DNA of 64,000 nt from Flavobacterium hydrophilum (GTDB lineage Bacteria; Bacteroidota; Bacteroidia; Flavobacteriales; Flavobacteriaceae): the NCBI RefSeq assembly GCF_003202405.1, contig NZ_QJHL01000002.1, positions 62,001 through 126,000 of the forward strand, written 5' to 3'. The notes under the pieces were generated by a model. The model was not told where the DNA came from. It saw only the letters and a program-made list of their open reading frames with translations, and did no database searches. The position numbers and the translations under genes are program-made. Of the stretch, positions 52,876 to 62,093 are shown one piece after another (positions within the stretch are counted from its first letter, which is position 1; each line of letters starts with the position of its first letter).

Positions 52876-53242
52876 AATTCAATTATTAAATAAATATCAT
52901 TTTAAGTGTTTTGATGAAAATTATTCATTTTTTTAATCCAAAATACAACTTTTAATGCTTACTAATTTTATTTTTAATGTGAATTTTATAATTTATACCA
53001 GATTCGTTTTTTGAGGTTTTAATTTTGAAAATTTTCTTTTTTAAGGCTGTGTTTTTTTGAGATTTGATATCACTAAAAAACATTTCGGATGATTTGAATG
53101 TTTTTTTAAACAGAAATAAAAGAATTGAATTTTAGAATCAAATAGTAGAAATTTGATCAAAGCAGCATTAATCGTATAAAAATCATTTGATTGTTGAATA
53201 TGAAATTGCAACGATTGAATTTAAAAATAGTATTTTTGCACT
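52876..53242. other. AT-rich divergent intergenic region
   Basis: 367 bp between the divergent ATP-grasp trio and rbfA. No ORF or strong hairpin. The only clear signal is the rbfA -7 box at 53231. The minus-strand promoter of the trio should be here; a partial match is near 52940. Confidence 0.6.
53231..53238 (+). promoter_or_regulatory. -7 promoter element TATTTTTG overlapping the rbfA start region
   Basis: Exact TAnnTTTG match ending only four bases before the rbfA ATG at 53243; transcription would begin at or very near the start codon. Confidence 0.6.
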
Positions 53243-53635
53243 ATGGAAACAAACAGACAGAAAAAAATAGGCGGTGTCATCCAAAAAGATTTGGTTGATA
53301 TTTTGCAAGGTGAAGTGAGAAAAAACGGAATTAATAATTTAGTAATTTCGGTATCCAAAGTTAGTGTTACTACAGATTTATCTGTGGCGACCGTGTATTT
53401 AAGTATTTTTCCACAAGAAAAAGCAAAAGAAACTTTAGAAGGAATAAAATCGAATTCAACTTTAATAAAACACGATTTATCTCAGCGTGTACGTTTGCAA
53501 TTGCGTCGTGTACCAAACCTGGTGTTTTTTATCGATGACTCTTTAGATTATATCGAGAAAATTGACAACGCTTTGTCAAACAGAGAAAACCCGATTGAAA
53601 ACCGTGATCTTTTAGAAAAAAGAAGAAAATCATAA
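53243..53635 (+). CDS. rbfA: Ribosome-binding factor A
   Basis: 130 residues. RbfA KH-like fold: QKKIGGVIQKDLVDILQ, VSVTTDLSVATVYLSIFP and LRRVPNLVFFIDDSLDYIEKIDNAL (the canonical PxLxFxxDxS). It matures the 30S subunit. The stop lies one base before the next start (TTG). Possible leaderless transcript, see promoter. Confidence 0.95.
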   Translation: METNRQKKIGGVIQKDLVDILQGEVRKNGINNLVISVSKVSVTTDLSVATVYLSIFPQEKAKETLEGIKSNSTLIKHDLSQRVRLQLRRVPNLVFFIDDSLDYIEKIDNALSNRENPIENRDLLEKRRKS

Positions 53636-53636
53636 A

Positions 53637-54836
53637 TTGAATTTTCCCCTTTACATAGCCAAACGTTATATTTTTAGCAGAAGTAAAAACAATGCTATAA
53701 CTATTATCAACCGAATTGCCAGCATGGGAATCATTGTTGGCACCATGGCTTTGTTTGTGGTTTTATCCGTTTTTAGCGGATTGAAAGTTTTTAGTCTTTC
53801 ATTCACCAACGAAATTGACCCTGATTTAAAAATGACCAGCACCTATGGAAAGTCATTTTTGGTTACACCTGATCAGGAAATTCAAATTAAGAAAATAGAA
53901 GGAGTTGCTTCATACACCAAAATTATAGAAGAACGTGTTTTGTTTTTGTTTAAAGACAAACAGCAGGTTACTTATTTAAAAGGCGTTGACAGCCTTTATC
54001 CTGTTGTAAACGATATCAAAAAAAAGCTTTTTAATGGGCAATGGTTAAAACCGGATAGCTATCAGGTTGTAATTGGATACGGAATTGCGCAGGATTTTTC
54101 GATGGGAATTCTGGATTTTGAAAATCCGTTGCAGGTCTTTGCTCCAAAACCGGGAAAAGGAGCAATCGAAAATCCTGCAGAAGCTTTTAACAAAACAGAT
54201 GTATTGCCTGTTGGAATTTATTCTATCAGCGAAGAACTGGATTCGAAATATGTATTTGCTGATTTAGGTTTGGTACAGGAATTATTAATGTATAAAACCA
54301 ATCAGATTTCGGGTATCGAATTAAAATTCAAGCCGAATGCTGATGAAGAATCCATCAAATCTGAACTGAAAAAGATTTTCAAAAATAAAGTTACCTTAAA
54401 AAACAGAGCCGAACTTAATGAGTCATTATATAAAATGCTCAATACTGAAAACATAGTGGTTTATCTGATTTTTACACTCGTAATAATTGTGGCACTGTTT
54501 AATTTGGTCGGCGCTTTGATTATGATGATTTTAGAAAAGAAAGGAAACTTAAAAACCCTTTTTAATTTAGGAACTGAAATTAATCATCTTCGAAAAATAT
54601 TTTTGCTTCAGGGAACTTTACTCAGTGTTTTTGGAGGTATAATTGGTCTTGTTTTGGGTATGATTTTAGTATTGCTGCAACAGCAATACGAACTGATTAT
54701 GATTACGCCAACTTTGGCCTATCCAGTTGTTTTTTCTTTAGAAAATGTACTTATTGTGATGACAACTATTGTTAGTCTTGGTTTTGTGGCTTCCTTAATT
54801 GCCAGCAGCCGTGTAAGTAAAAAGTTGTTGGATTAA
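53637..54836 (+). CDS. LolC/LolE-like FtsX-family ABC permease
   Basis: 399 residues from a TTG start. N-terminal FPLYIAKRYIFSRSKNNAITIINRIASMGIIVGTMALFVVLSVFSGL is the LolC/E start; a periplasmic MacB-core domain (about 60-260) and three more helices (about 275-395) follow. No ATPase gene is next to it, so the LolD partner is elsewhere. Role: lipoprotein release toward the outer membrane, or a related export. Co-transcribed with rbfA. Confidence 0.85.
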   Translation: MNFPLYIAKRYIFSRSKNNAITIINRIASMGIIVGTMALFVVLSVFSGLKVFSLSFTNEIDPDLKMTSTYGKSFLVTPDQEIQIKKIEGVASYTKIIEERVLFLFKDKQQVTYLKGVDSLYPVVNDIKKKLFNGQWLKPDSYQVVIGYGIAQDFSMGILDFENPLQVFAPKPGKGAIENPAEAFNKTDVLPVGIYSISEELDSKYVFADLGLVQELLMYKTNQISGIELKFKPNADEESIKSELKKIFKNKVTLKNRAELNESLYKMLNTENIVVYLIFTLVIIVALFNLVGALIMMILEKKGNLKTLFNLGTEINHLRKIFLLQGTLLSVFGGIIGLVLGMILVLLQQQYELIMITPTLAYPVVFSLENVLIVMTTIVSLGFVASLIASSRVSKKLLD

Positions 54837-54857
54837 TATTTCTTTCCAAAAAATACT

Positions 54858-54865
54858 TATATTTA
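54858..54865 (+). promoter_or_regulatory. Near-match -7 promoter element TATATTTA
   Basis: Seven of eight bases match. If used, the MATE mRNA has a 5' leader of about 135 nt holding two hairpins. Confidence 0.35.
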
Positions 54866-54900
54866 CCGCCTGAAAATTCTACAGCATATGATAGTTTCTG

Positions 54901-54982
54901 CCTAATCCTATTTTATTTTTTGAATAATTAGGATACTTACACTTACTTCTTTTCAAGGTCAGATTAAATATAATCCGGACCT
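54901..54982 (+). other. Structured 5' leader of the MATE gene
   Basis: Two hairpins: CCTAAT...ATTAGG (54901-54932) and AGGTC-a-GATTA / TAATC-cg-GACCT (54956-54982). They lie in the 172-bp gap before the MATE ATG. Riboregulation is possible but not shown. Confidence 0.4.
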
Positions 54983-55008
54983 ATTTTATTATTTATCCTA
55001 AACATATC

Positions 55009-56436
55009 ATGACAGAAACAGTTATAAAGAAAAGTCTATTTTCTAAAATTTTTACCACATTAAAACAAGCGCTGAAAGGGGACGAATCATTTGATTACAC
55101 ATCCGGAAGCATCAAAAAAGCAGTAATCCTGTTAGCCATTCCAATGGTTTTGGAAATGATGATGGAATCGGTTTTCGCTTTGGTCGATTTGTATTTCGTA
55201 GGACATTTGGAAGAAAGCAGTTTTGCAATCCAAACCGTGGGCTTAACAGAATCCGTTCTAACCATTATATATTCACTGGCTATCGGAATGAGTATGGCGG
55301 CAACAGCAGTTGTGGCAAGGCGAATTGGAGAAAAAGATCCTGTCGCTGCTGCAAAAGCAGGAATGCAGGCCATTATTATTGCTTTTGCAGTTAATAGCGT
55401 CCTGAGCATTTTCGGAATTGTTTATGCTAAAGATATTTTGATTTTAATGGGATCATCTGTAGAATCGGCCGAACACGGTTTCAGATTTACCCAAATCATG
55501 ATTGGCTCCAGTTTGTGTATTATGCTTTTGTTCCTGATAAACGGAATTTTTCGTGGTGCCGGAAATGCAGCAATCGCCATGAAAAGTCTTTGGATTGCGA
55601 ATATCTGCAACATTATTTTATGCCCGATTTTAATTAACGGTTTAGGACCAATTCCTGCTTTTGGATTGGTTGGAGCCGCATTAGCCACAACATGCGGAAG
55701 AAGTATTGGGGTTTTATATCAGATCTATCATTTATTTTCAGGGAACGGAATTTTAAAAATCAAAATCTCGTATTTTGCTCCGGATTTTACACAAATAAAG
55801 GCTTTAGTAAAAATTGCAGCTCCGGGAATTTTACAATTTGTAATTGCTTCCTGCAGCTGGATTTTCTTAGCACAGTTGGTTGCCACTACCGGAGGAGATC
55901 ATGGCTCAGCAGGTTATCAGACGGCACTTAGAATTATGATGTTTTTCATTCTTCCTGCGTGGGGCTTGAGTAATGCTGCTGCAACTTTGGTCGGGCAAAA
56001 TTTAGGAGCCAAACAAATCGAACGTGCAGAAAAATCAGTTTTAACGACTGCAAAGTACAATGTCATTTTTATGGCGACGATTATGATTATTACATTAGTT
56101 TTTGGAAACTATATTATCTCTTTTTTCACGAATGATGAAATGGTTAAAACGGTTGCTGCTGAAGCATTGCGCACGATGAGCATCGGATTTATTTTCTACG
56201 GAATCGGAATGGTTTTGATCAATACTTTCAATGGGGCAGGAGATACCTGGACACCAACCGGAATTAATTTTTTCGGGTTTTGGTTGTTTCAAATTCCGCT
56301 TGCTTATGTATTGGCAAAACATTTTAATATGGGACCAACCGGAGTTTTTATAGCGATTCCGGTTGCTGAAACTGCCATAACTTTGACCGGGATCTTTTTC
56401 TATAAAAGAGGGAAGTGGAAACGAGTACAAGTTTAA
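55009..56436 (+). CDS. MATE-family multidrug/cation antiporter
   Basis: 475 residues, twelve membrane helices, with the MATE pattern (GSIKKAVILLAIPMVLEMMMESVFALVDLYFVGHL; AATLVGQNLGAKQIERAEKS). Inner membrane; exports organic cations with sodium or protons. A leader with two hairpins precedes it and a bidirectional terminator follows. Confidence 0.92.
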   Translation: MTETVIKKSLFSKIFTTLKQALKGDESFDYTSGSIKKAVILLAIPMVLEMMMESVFALVDLYFVGHLEESSFAIQTVGLTESVLTIIYSLAIGMSMAATAVVARRIGEKDPVAAAKAGMQAIIIAFAVNSVLSIFGIVYAKDILILMGSSVESAEHGFRFTQIMIGSSLCIMLLFLINGIFRGAGNAAIAMKSLWIANICNIILCPILINGLGPIPAFGLVGAALATTCGRSIGVLYQIYHLFSGNGILKIKISYFAPDFTQIKALVKIAAPGILQFVIASCSWIFLAQLVATTGGDHGSAGYQTALRIMMFFILPAWGLSNAAATLVGQNLGAKQIERAEKSVLTTAKYNVIFMATIMIITLVFGNYIISFFTNDEMVKTVAAEALRTMSIGFIFYGIGMVLINTFNGAGDTWTPTGINFFGFWLFQIPLAYVLAKHFNMGPTGVFIAIPVAETAITLTGIFFYKRGKWKRVQV

Positions 56437-56442
56437 TGAAAC

Positions 56443-56472
56443 AAAAAGACCTTCAGTTACGAAGGTCTTTTT
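56443..56472. terminator. Bidirectional terminator between MATE and dusB
   Basis: AAAAAGACCTTC, loop AGTTAC, GAAGGTCTTTTT; perfect 12-bp arms with A and T runs at the ends. Confidence 0.92.
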
Positions 56473-56479
56473 TTATGCT

Positions 56480-57472
56480 TTAAACAAATTCATATCCGGC
56501 ATAAACCTGTTCAATTTCTTTCATAATGGCGAATAAATTTTCAGGTTCATCAGTAGTAACTAGTTTTTGTTTGAATTCTTTAAATGAATGGATTCCTTTG
56601 AAATAGTTGGTGTAATGACGGCGCATTTCTACAATTCCAAGGCGCTCGCCTTTCCAGTCCATTGACCATTGCAAATGATTTCTGGCAGCTTCAACACGAT
56701 CAATAACCGTTGGAGCAGGCAAATGTTCTCCGGTTTTAAAAAAATGTTTGATTTCATTAAAAATCCATGGATAACCAATCGCCGCACGGCCAATCATGAT
56801 ACCATCAATTCCGTATTCATTTTTATATTGTAAAGCTTTTTCCGGACTGTCGATATCGCCGTTTCCGAAAATAGGCATTGTAATTCTTGGGTTGTTTTTT
56901 ACACGCGCAATATGCGACCAGTCAGCGTGACCTTTATACATTTGAGCACGGGTTCTGGCGTGAATTGTCAAAGCCTGCACACCAATATCCTGAAGTCTTT
57001 CGGCCACTTCATCAATATTAATGGAGTTATCATCCCAGCCCAAACGTGTTTTTACCGTAACAGGCAAATCAGTACTTCTGATAACCGCTTTGGTTAAACG
57101 AACCATCAAATCGACATCTTTCAAAACTCCGGCTCCGGCACCTTTACAAACTACCTTTTTAACGGGACATCCAAAATTGATATCCACCAAATCAGGTTTT
57201 ACCGTAGTAACAATTTTAGACGAAAGCGCCATTGCTTCTTCGTCCCCACCAAAAATCTGAATTCCGACAGGGCGTTCGTAATCAAAAATATCCAGTTTCA
57301 TGCGGCTTTTTATAGCATCACGAATCAATCCTTCCGATGAAATAAATTCAGAATACATCATGTCCGCACCATGTGTCTTGCATAATCTGCGAAACGGCGG
57401 ATCACTAACATCTTCCATCGGTGCGAGTAATAAAGGAAATTCGGGTAATTCTATGTTGCCAATCTTGACCAT
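56480..57472 (-). CDS. dusB: tRNA-dihydrouridine synthase B
   Basis: 330 residues from MVKIGNIELPEFPLLLAPM (ATG at 57472); an in-frame ATG 16 codons earlier is possible but the TIM barrel starts here. FMN barrel with APMEDVSDPPFR, the catalytic Cys in NFGCPVKKVVCKGAGAGVL, TVKTRLGWD, and ALTIHARTRAQMYKG. Reduces uridines of tRNA D-loops with NADPH. Minus strand. Confidence 0.94.
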   Translation of the reverse strand: MVKIGNIELPEFPLLLAPMEDVSDPPFRRLCKTHGADMMYSEFISSEGLIRDAIKSRMKLDIFDYERPVGIQIFGGDEEAMALSSKIVTTVKPDLVDINFGCPVKKVVCKGAGAGVLKDVDLMVRLTKAVIRSTDLPVTVKTRLGWDDNSINIDEVAERLQDIGVQALTIHARTRAQMYKGHADWSHIARVKNNPRITMPIFGNGDIDSPEKALQYKNEYGIDGIMIGRAAIGYPWIFNEIKHFFKTGEHLPAPTVIDRVEAARNHLQWSMDWKGERLGIVEMRRHYTNYFKGIHSFKEFKQKLVTTDEPENLFAIMKEIEQVYAGYEFV

Positions 57473-57529
57473 CTTCAATATTTTTTGCAAAATTACAACA
57501 TTTAGTTCAATTTGTGCCAAATTGAGGTT

Positions 57530-57612
57530 AAAGGTTCAGAGTTACAAAGGTTCAAAGGTTTTACATTCAGAATCTAAACCTTTGTTCCTCTGAGCCTTTG
57601 TTAGCTTTGTAC
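57530..57612 (-). repeat. Long imperfect inverted repeat downstream of the AMP-ligase gene
   Basis: AAAGGTTCAGAG...ACAAAGGTT on the left and AACCTTTGT...CTCTGAGCCTTT on the right can form a long stem. It lies between the AMP-ligase stop (57621) and dusB and may serve as a terminator for the minus-strand pigment cluster. Confidence 0.5.
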
Positions 57613-57620
57613 CTATAAAA

Positions 57621-58907
57621 CTATCGGTAATCAAAAAAGCGAATGGGTTTTCGGCTCATCGGATTAAAAACCAAAGGATTTAAAGTTTCTTTTGAAGCAA
57701 ATTCAATCTTAGGAGTTACTCTCAATTTAGCTCTGAAGTGATCTTTTATTTCCTGTAGAAATTCCGGGGTTTGGTTTTTTACCGCAATTTTTATGAGGAT
57801 TTCATCAGTACCTAAGTCATTGGTAGAGATTTCAATTAAATGATTTTCAATATTATCAAAACTGCTCAAAACGTCGTTCATCGCAGGTGGGTAAAGTGTA
57901 GTGCCTTTGTATTTAATCATTTGTTTTTTACGGCCGACAACCGGGCCAACGCGCAATGTATGTCGTCCACAGGAACATGGTTCGTTATGAAGCTGTACAA
58001 TGTCTCCGGTTTTAAAACGTAACAAAGGCATTGCTTCAATTCCTAAAGTGGTAAAAGTAAGCTCGCCGGTTTCACCATTTTTTACAGGAATATTATTTTC
58101 GTCCAGAACTTCAACAATGATTAATTCCGGATGATGATGCCCGCCCTGACCGTGTTCACATTCTGTAAAAGCCGTACTCATTTCGGTAGAAGCATAAGTC
58201 GAATACAACTTGATGTTCCATTTATCCGTGATTTTTTTCGATAGAATATTCATTGAAAAATCCTGTTCTCTTAAAGATTCTCCGATGCAGATAGCTCCTT
58301 TTATACTTGAATTATTATAATCGATTCCGTGAATTTCCGCGTATTCGATTAATTTTAAAAGGAAAGAAGGAACGGTAATTAAATAACTCGGATTGTATTT
58401 TAAAATCGAATCCCACTGCATTTCCGGAATTCCGGCTCCAACGCGAATCACGCCGACTTTCAATTTGCGCAGACCCAAAAAATAAGCCAGACCTGCCATA
58501 AATTTTCTGTCAATTGTTGTCATTAACTGAACTACATCGCCTTCAGCAATTCCGGCACAGGCAAATGAAATAGCTTCGTTGTAAGCCAGCCGGTCCAAGT
58601 CAGAATCGGTTAAACCAAAAGTTACCGGATCACCTAAAGTCCCTGAAGTCGAAGCGTAATCGATAATTTTATGCTGTGGAACACACACAAAATCATCATT
58701 ATATTGTTGTAAATCTTCTTTGGTAGTAACAGGCAAAAATTGTAAATCTTCAAGTGTTTTCACTTTCGAAATATTAATATTTTGTCCGGCAAATAGTCGT
58801 TTATAAAATGGAGAATTCTCGCTGATATAAGCTAAAAGTTCAGCTAATTTTTGTTCCTGAAAATTTTTAATTTCCTCTAAAGATTTTTTTTCTATTGCCG
58901 GAATCAT
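57621..58907 (-). CDS. PaaK-like AMP-dependent acid ligase of the pigment cluster
   Basis: 428 residues. ATP loop YASTSGTLGDPVTFG, YASTEMSTAFTECEHGQGGHHHPE and LLRFKTGDIVQLHNEPCSCGRHTLRVGPVVGR, typical of PaaK-like ligases with a Cys/His metal-type site (CEHGQGGHHHPE, CSCGRH). The preceding gene (C45 acyltransferase) overlaps it by four bases. In flexirubin clusters such a ligase loads the aromatic starter acid or activates it. Exact substrate is inference. Confidence 0.85.
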   Translation of the reverse strand: MIPAIEKKSLEEIKNFQEQKLAELLAYISENSPFYKRLFAGQNINISKVKTLEDLQFLPVTTKEDLQQYNDDFVCVPQHKIIDYASTSGTLGDPVTFGLTDSDLDRLAYNEAISFACAGIAEGDVVQLMTTIDRKFMAGLAYFLGLRKLKVGVIRVGAGIPEMQWDSILKYNPSYLITVPSFLLKLIEYAEIHGIDYNNSSIKGAICIGESLREQDFSMNILSKKITDKWNIKLYSTYASTEMSTAFTECEHGQGGHHHPELIIVEVLDENNIPVKNGETGELTFTTLGIEAMPLLRFKTGDIVQLHNEPCSCGRHTLRVGPVVGRKKQMIKYKGTTLYPPAMNDVLSSFDNIENHLIEISTNDLGTDEILIKIAVKNQTPEFLQEIKDHFRAKLRVTPKIEFASKETLNPLVFNPMSRKPIRFFDYR

Positions 58908-60574
58908 TGTAATTTTCTTTTGAGTTTTTTTAAATATTTTTCAATTTCTGCTTTTTCAGGAGCGGTAGTAATTTCTTTGGTCAGTGCTTTTTCAAAATGA
59001 ATCTGAGCTTTTAGAAATTCTTTTGTTTGGTAAAAGTACAATCCTGTTTTATAATACACAACCCAATAATCCGGGTTTAAGGATTGATAATTCTGAATGA
59101 ATTCTGCTGAAATTATTTCCTTTTTTTTCAGATGTAAATCAAATTGGTGATCTTCAATTTTGAATTTTTTATAGTTTTGAAAACCTTCTGTTTTTATAAA
59201 AGGATCTTTGGCGATATTTAAATTTTCCTGTTCGAATGAAATTTCTCTATTCGGTTTTCTGCCATTAAAAACAGAATCCAGATTGTAACAGACAAATTCG
59301 CCCAATTGATAAGGATTTGCTGAAACCCAAACCAGTTTTTCTTTTGGCTTAAAAATAATTCCGTGATGCGCCATTAATTGATTCAAGGCTTTTTCGTTGC
59401 CGTAACCCAAAGGAATATTTTCTAAGCCATTTTTATCACGAAGTATTTCAGAAGCAATCTGCGGATTTATTTTTTTGTTTTCGTTAAAAAGTTCCTGTAT
59501 TCTTTCAAAACGATATTGGGAATGACTATTTTCAATTTGTCCTAAATTGCGTTTATCATTCCTGAATGCTTCACTTTGGAAATGATTCGAACAAAGTAAC
59601 TGATTGCTGTTAGGAACTTCATAAACATCCATTTTTTTTGGAGAAACTTCAATCAAAACCGCTTTATTATCCTGAGCACTTCCTACCATAATGGATTCTG
59701 AAACAAACACTTTTCTTTTTTTTGCAATCGCAATGGCTTCGTTAATATTTTGAGCGTGTTGTAAAATTTCGCGTGTCAGAATCGAAATAGGTGTTTTGGC
59801 AATCAGCGGAATTTTAGATTTTGAAGCATTGATGGTAACAGTCAAACCCTGCTGATTCATTCCGGAAACGGTGCCAATCATTCCGGGCCAGGTTACCATC
59901 ATAAAGTTATGTCCTCGCTTTGGTTTTACAAATGCAATGATTTTATTTTCTGCGAAGGCGTCATTCACATAAAAGTCAAAATTACGTCCGAGAATTAAAT
60001 TTCCATCCTCAGATTTTTCGTTCCAGGCTGCAAAAGAGGAACAGCCAACCAATGCCAAGTCCTGTAAAGCATGCCCAATGTCGTGCGCTGCATGCAGATA
60101 TAAACTGCGTTGATATTGTGGTGCAATATTGTCAAATTCATGTGAAGTATATTGCGAAACACCATAAATTTCTGTTTGATATGCTTCGGGAACGTTCAGA
60201 TATAATTTTCGATTGAACCAGCTCAAAAAATGGCGCAGCATTTTCTGCTGAAATTTGGAAGGGATAATATCCGTTATTTTAGAGAAAAAAATTTGCTGCT
60301 GTTTTTGCAAAAGCGAATCAGTTAGTGCTCCCGTTGTAAGTCCAATCTCCAGCGGATCGCCTTCAACATACAATTCCCAAATACCTTGCTTGTTTTTAAA
60401 AAGTGAATTATTCCCTGAAATAAATGCAGTATCAGAAAGTTTTGTTACAACTGGTTTTGCTGCATTGTAATTCGAAATGTCAGGCAGATGTTTTTTTGAT
60501 TTTGATGTGCCACATGAAACCATTATTCCTAAAAAGCCAACGAACAAAAGATATGTAATTCGCTTTTTCATCAA
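58904..60574 (-). CDS. C45-family acyltransferase/hydrolase lipoprotein with C-terminal TPR
   Basis: 556 residues. Lipobox with Cys21 (GIMVSCGTS). The Ntn-hydrolase (C45) nucleophile is Cys178 in LALVGCSSFAAWN, with ILGRNFDFYVND and MIGTVSGMNQQGLTVTINASKS. The last 60 residues form one or two TPR-like helix pairs. C45 enzymes include acyl-CoA:6-APA acyltransferase; here it may form the ester bond of flexirubin, as C45 genes are found in such clusters. Starts directly after the desaturase stop. Confidence 0.85.
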   Translation of the reverse strand: MMKKRITYLLFVGFLGIMVSCGTSKSKKHLPDISNYNAAKPVVTKLSDTAFISGNNSLFKNKQGIWELYVEGDPLEIGLTTGALTDSLLQKQQQIFFSKITDIIPSKFQQKMLRHFLSWFNRKLYLNVPEAYQTEIYGVSQYTSHEFDNIAPQYQRSLYLHAAHDIGHALQDLALVGCSSFAAWNEKSEDGNLILGRNFDFYVNDAFAENKIIAFVKPKRGHNFMMVTWPGMIGTVSGMNQQGLTVTINASKSKIPLIAKTPISILTREILQHAQNINEAIAIAKKRKVFVSESIMVGSAQDNKAVLIEVSPKKMDVYEVPNSNQLLCSNHFQSEAFRNDKRNLGQIENSHSQYRFERIQELFNENKKINPQIASEILRDKNGLENIPLGYGNEKALNQLMAHHGIIFKPKEKLVWVSANPYQLGEFVCYNLDSVFNGRKPNREISFEQENLNIAKDPFIKTEGFQNYKKFKIEDHQFDLHLKKKEIISAEFIQNYQSLNPDYWVVYYKTGLYFYQTKEFLKAQIHFEKALTKEITTAPEKAEIEKYLKKLKRKLQ

Positions 60575-62092
60575 TTATGTGGTTGCCTGATTAATTTTGG
60601 TAATCAAATATTCTTTTCCAACAATTTCAGAGCAGGTTACAACAGCACCAATGGTTACGCCTAAAACGCCATGCATATTGATACTTTGACCTGTGAGATA
60701 TAAATTTTCTAATTTGGTTTTTGACGGAATCAACGTTTTCATTGGATTGCTGGAATCTTTGACATAGCCGTACATATTTCCGTTATCACCACCAATATAA
60801 TCGCGGTATGAAAGCGGGGTTGACGTATGAACAGACTTAATGCAATTCCTTATTCCGGGAAATTTTATTTCAATTTCATCTAAAAATTTAGCTGCTTTTC
60901 TGGCTTTGAATTCTTCGTAACTTTCTCCTCTATCATTTTTTTCGACCGTTGTATTAAACGTTTCCGTCCAGGGCAAAACATCATGGAATTTCATGTAGGT
61001 TATAAAAGTCATTCCATCAGCCCAGATTTCATTTTCTTGTGAAGCATTCATTGAAGCCATATACATTTTTGGCCACGAATTTTCATCGTACTCATGTGCA
61101 GTCCAGACTTCACCACTATTCTTAAAATGATAATAATTATGGTTGATGTATTTGAAGGTCCCGGGCTTAAAAACCAGGTACAAACTAAATGCAGAAAGCA
61201 CACCTTCCAAACTTTGTATTCTGTTAAAAAATGGCTTTCTGAAGTTTTCTTCTCCCGCCATTTTCAAAGTTGTTTTGGGTTCAATATTTGAAATAAAAAG
61301 CTTTCCGGAAACCTGTGTTCCGTCTTTCATTTTAACCGAATTCACTTTGTGATTTTCAACTTCAAAATGGGTAACTTCTTTGTGTTTGTAAAATTCGCCG
61401 CCATATTTTTTAAGCTGTTTCAAAAGCTGTTTGGTAATCTGGCTTCCGCCGTTAATACAGCGCCATGAACTTTCTATATACGAATTTACAATGAGCGCAT
61501 GAACATAAAATGGTGATTTATCGGAGACTCCGGCATACAGAAAATTCGAACCCGCTAATACGGCTTTTAGTTTTTCATTTTGTGTGAAGGAGTCGATGGT
61601 TTCTTTTGCGTTGAGCGTCAAAATATCGTTATCATATTTTCCTTCCCATTCTAAATTATAAAGAGGAAAAGAATCACAAATTGCTTTTAATTTTTCGCAG
61701 TAATTTTCAATATTTTCCTTTTCGTCGGGGAAGTATTTTTCTAGCTGATGAATAAAATTTTCGTAACCCTGAGCATGTGGATATTCGGTATTGTCATCTT
61801 CAAAAGAAATAATGTCAAAAGCATTTTCGTCTAATTTCTTCAGATTTAAATGATCGATAATTCCCAGATATTTGAAATATTGATGCAGGTTCTGACCTTC
61901 GCCTAAACCTCCTATATAATGAATTCCGGTATCAAAAATCGTTTTATCACGAACAAAAGTCTGAAGATTTCCGCCGTACTGATTGTTTTTTTCGAGCACA
62001 CAAACGCTGTAGCCTTCTTTAGCCAGAATAATAGCCGAGACTAATCCGCCTAAACCACTGCCTACAATTACTACGTCGTATTGCTCTTTCAT
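60575..62092 (-). CDS. Phytoene desaturase/retinol saturase-like FAD oxidoreductase
   Basis: 505 residues. FAD dinucleotide loop VGSGLGGLVSAIILAKEG (G11-x-G13-x-x-G16) and Glu of LEKN; C-terminal LYLTGQSINMHGVLGVTIGAVVTCSEIVG, the usual end of the carotenoid desaturase family. In flexirubin clusters such a protein is thought to act on the polyene chain. Gap to the MMPL-acyltransferase gene upstream is one base, so they are in one operon. Confidence 0.88.
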   Translation of the reverse strand: MKEQYDVVIVGSGLGGLVSAIILAKEGYSVCVLEKNNQYGGNLQTFVRDKTIFDTGIHYIGGLGEGQNLHQYFKYLGIIDHLNLKKLDENAFDIISFEDDNTEYPHAQGYENFIHQLEKYFPDEKENIENYCEKLKAICDSFPLYNLEWEGKYDNDILTLNAKETIDSFTQNEKLKAVLAGSNFLYAGVSDKSPFYVHALIVNSYIESSWRCINGGSQITKQLLKQLKKYGGEFYKHKEVTHFEVENHKVNSVKMKDGTQVSGKLFISNIEPKTTLKMAGEENFRKPFFNRIQSLEGVLSAFSLYLVFKPGTFKYINHNYYHFKNSGEVWTAHEYDENSWPKMYMASMNASQENEIWADGMTFITYMKFHDVLPWTETFNTTVEKNDRGESYEEFKARKAAKFLDEIEIKFPGIRNCIKSVHTSTPLSYRDYIGGDNGNMYGYVKDSSNPMKTLIPSKTKLENLYLTGQSINMHGVLGVTIGAVVTCSEIVGKEYLITKINQATT

Positions 62093-62093
62093 C

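Noticed and set aside
57473..57520. Upstream ATG for dusB
   Set aside because: The extra 16 residues (MAQIELNVVILQKILK) precede the conserved DusB start, and the inner ATG fits the family length.
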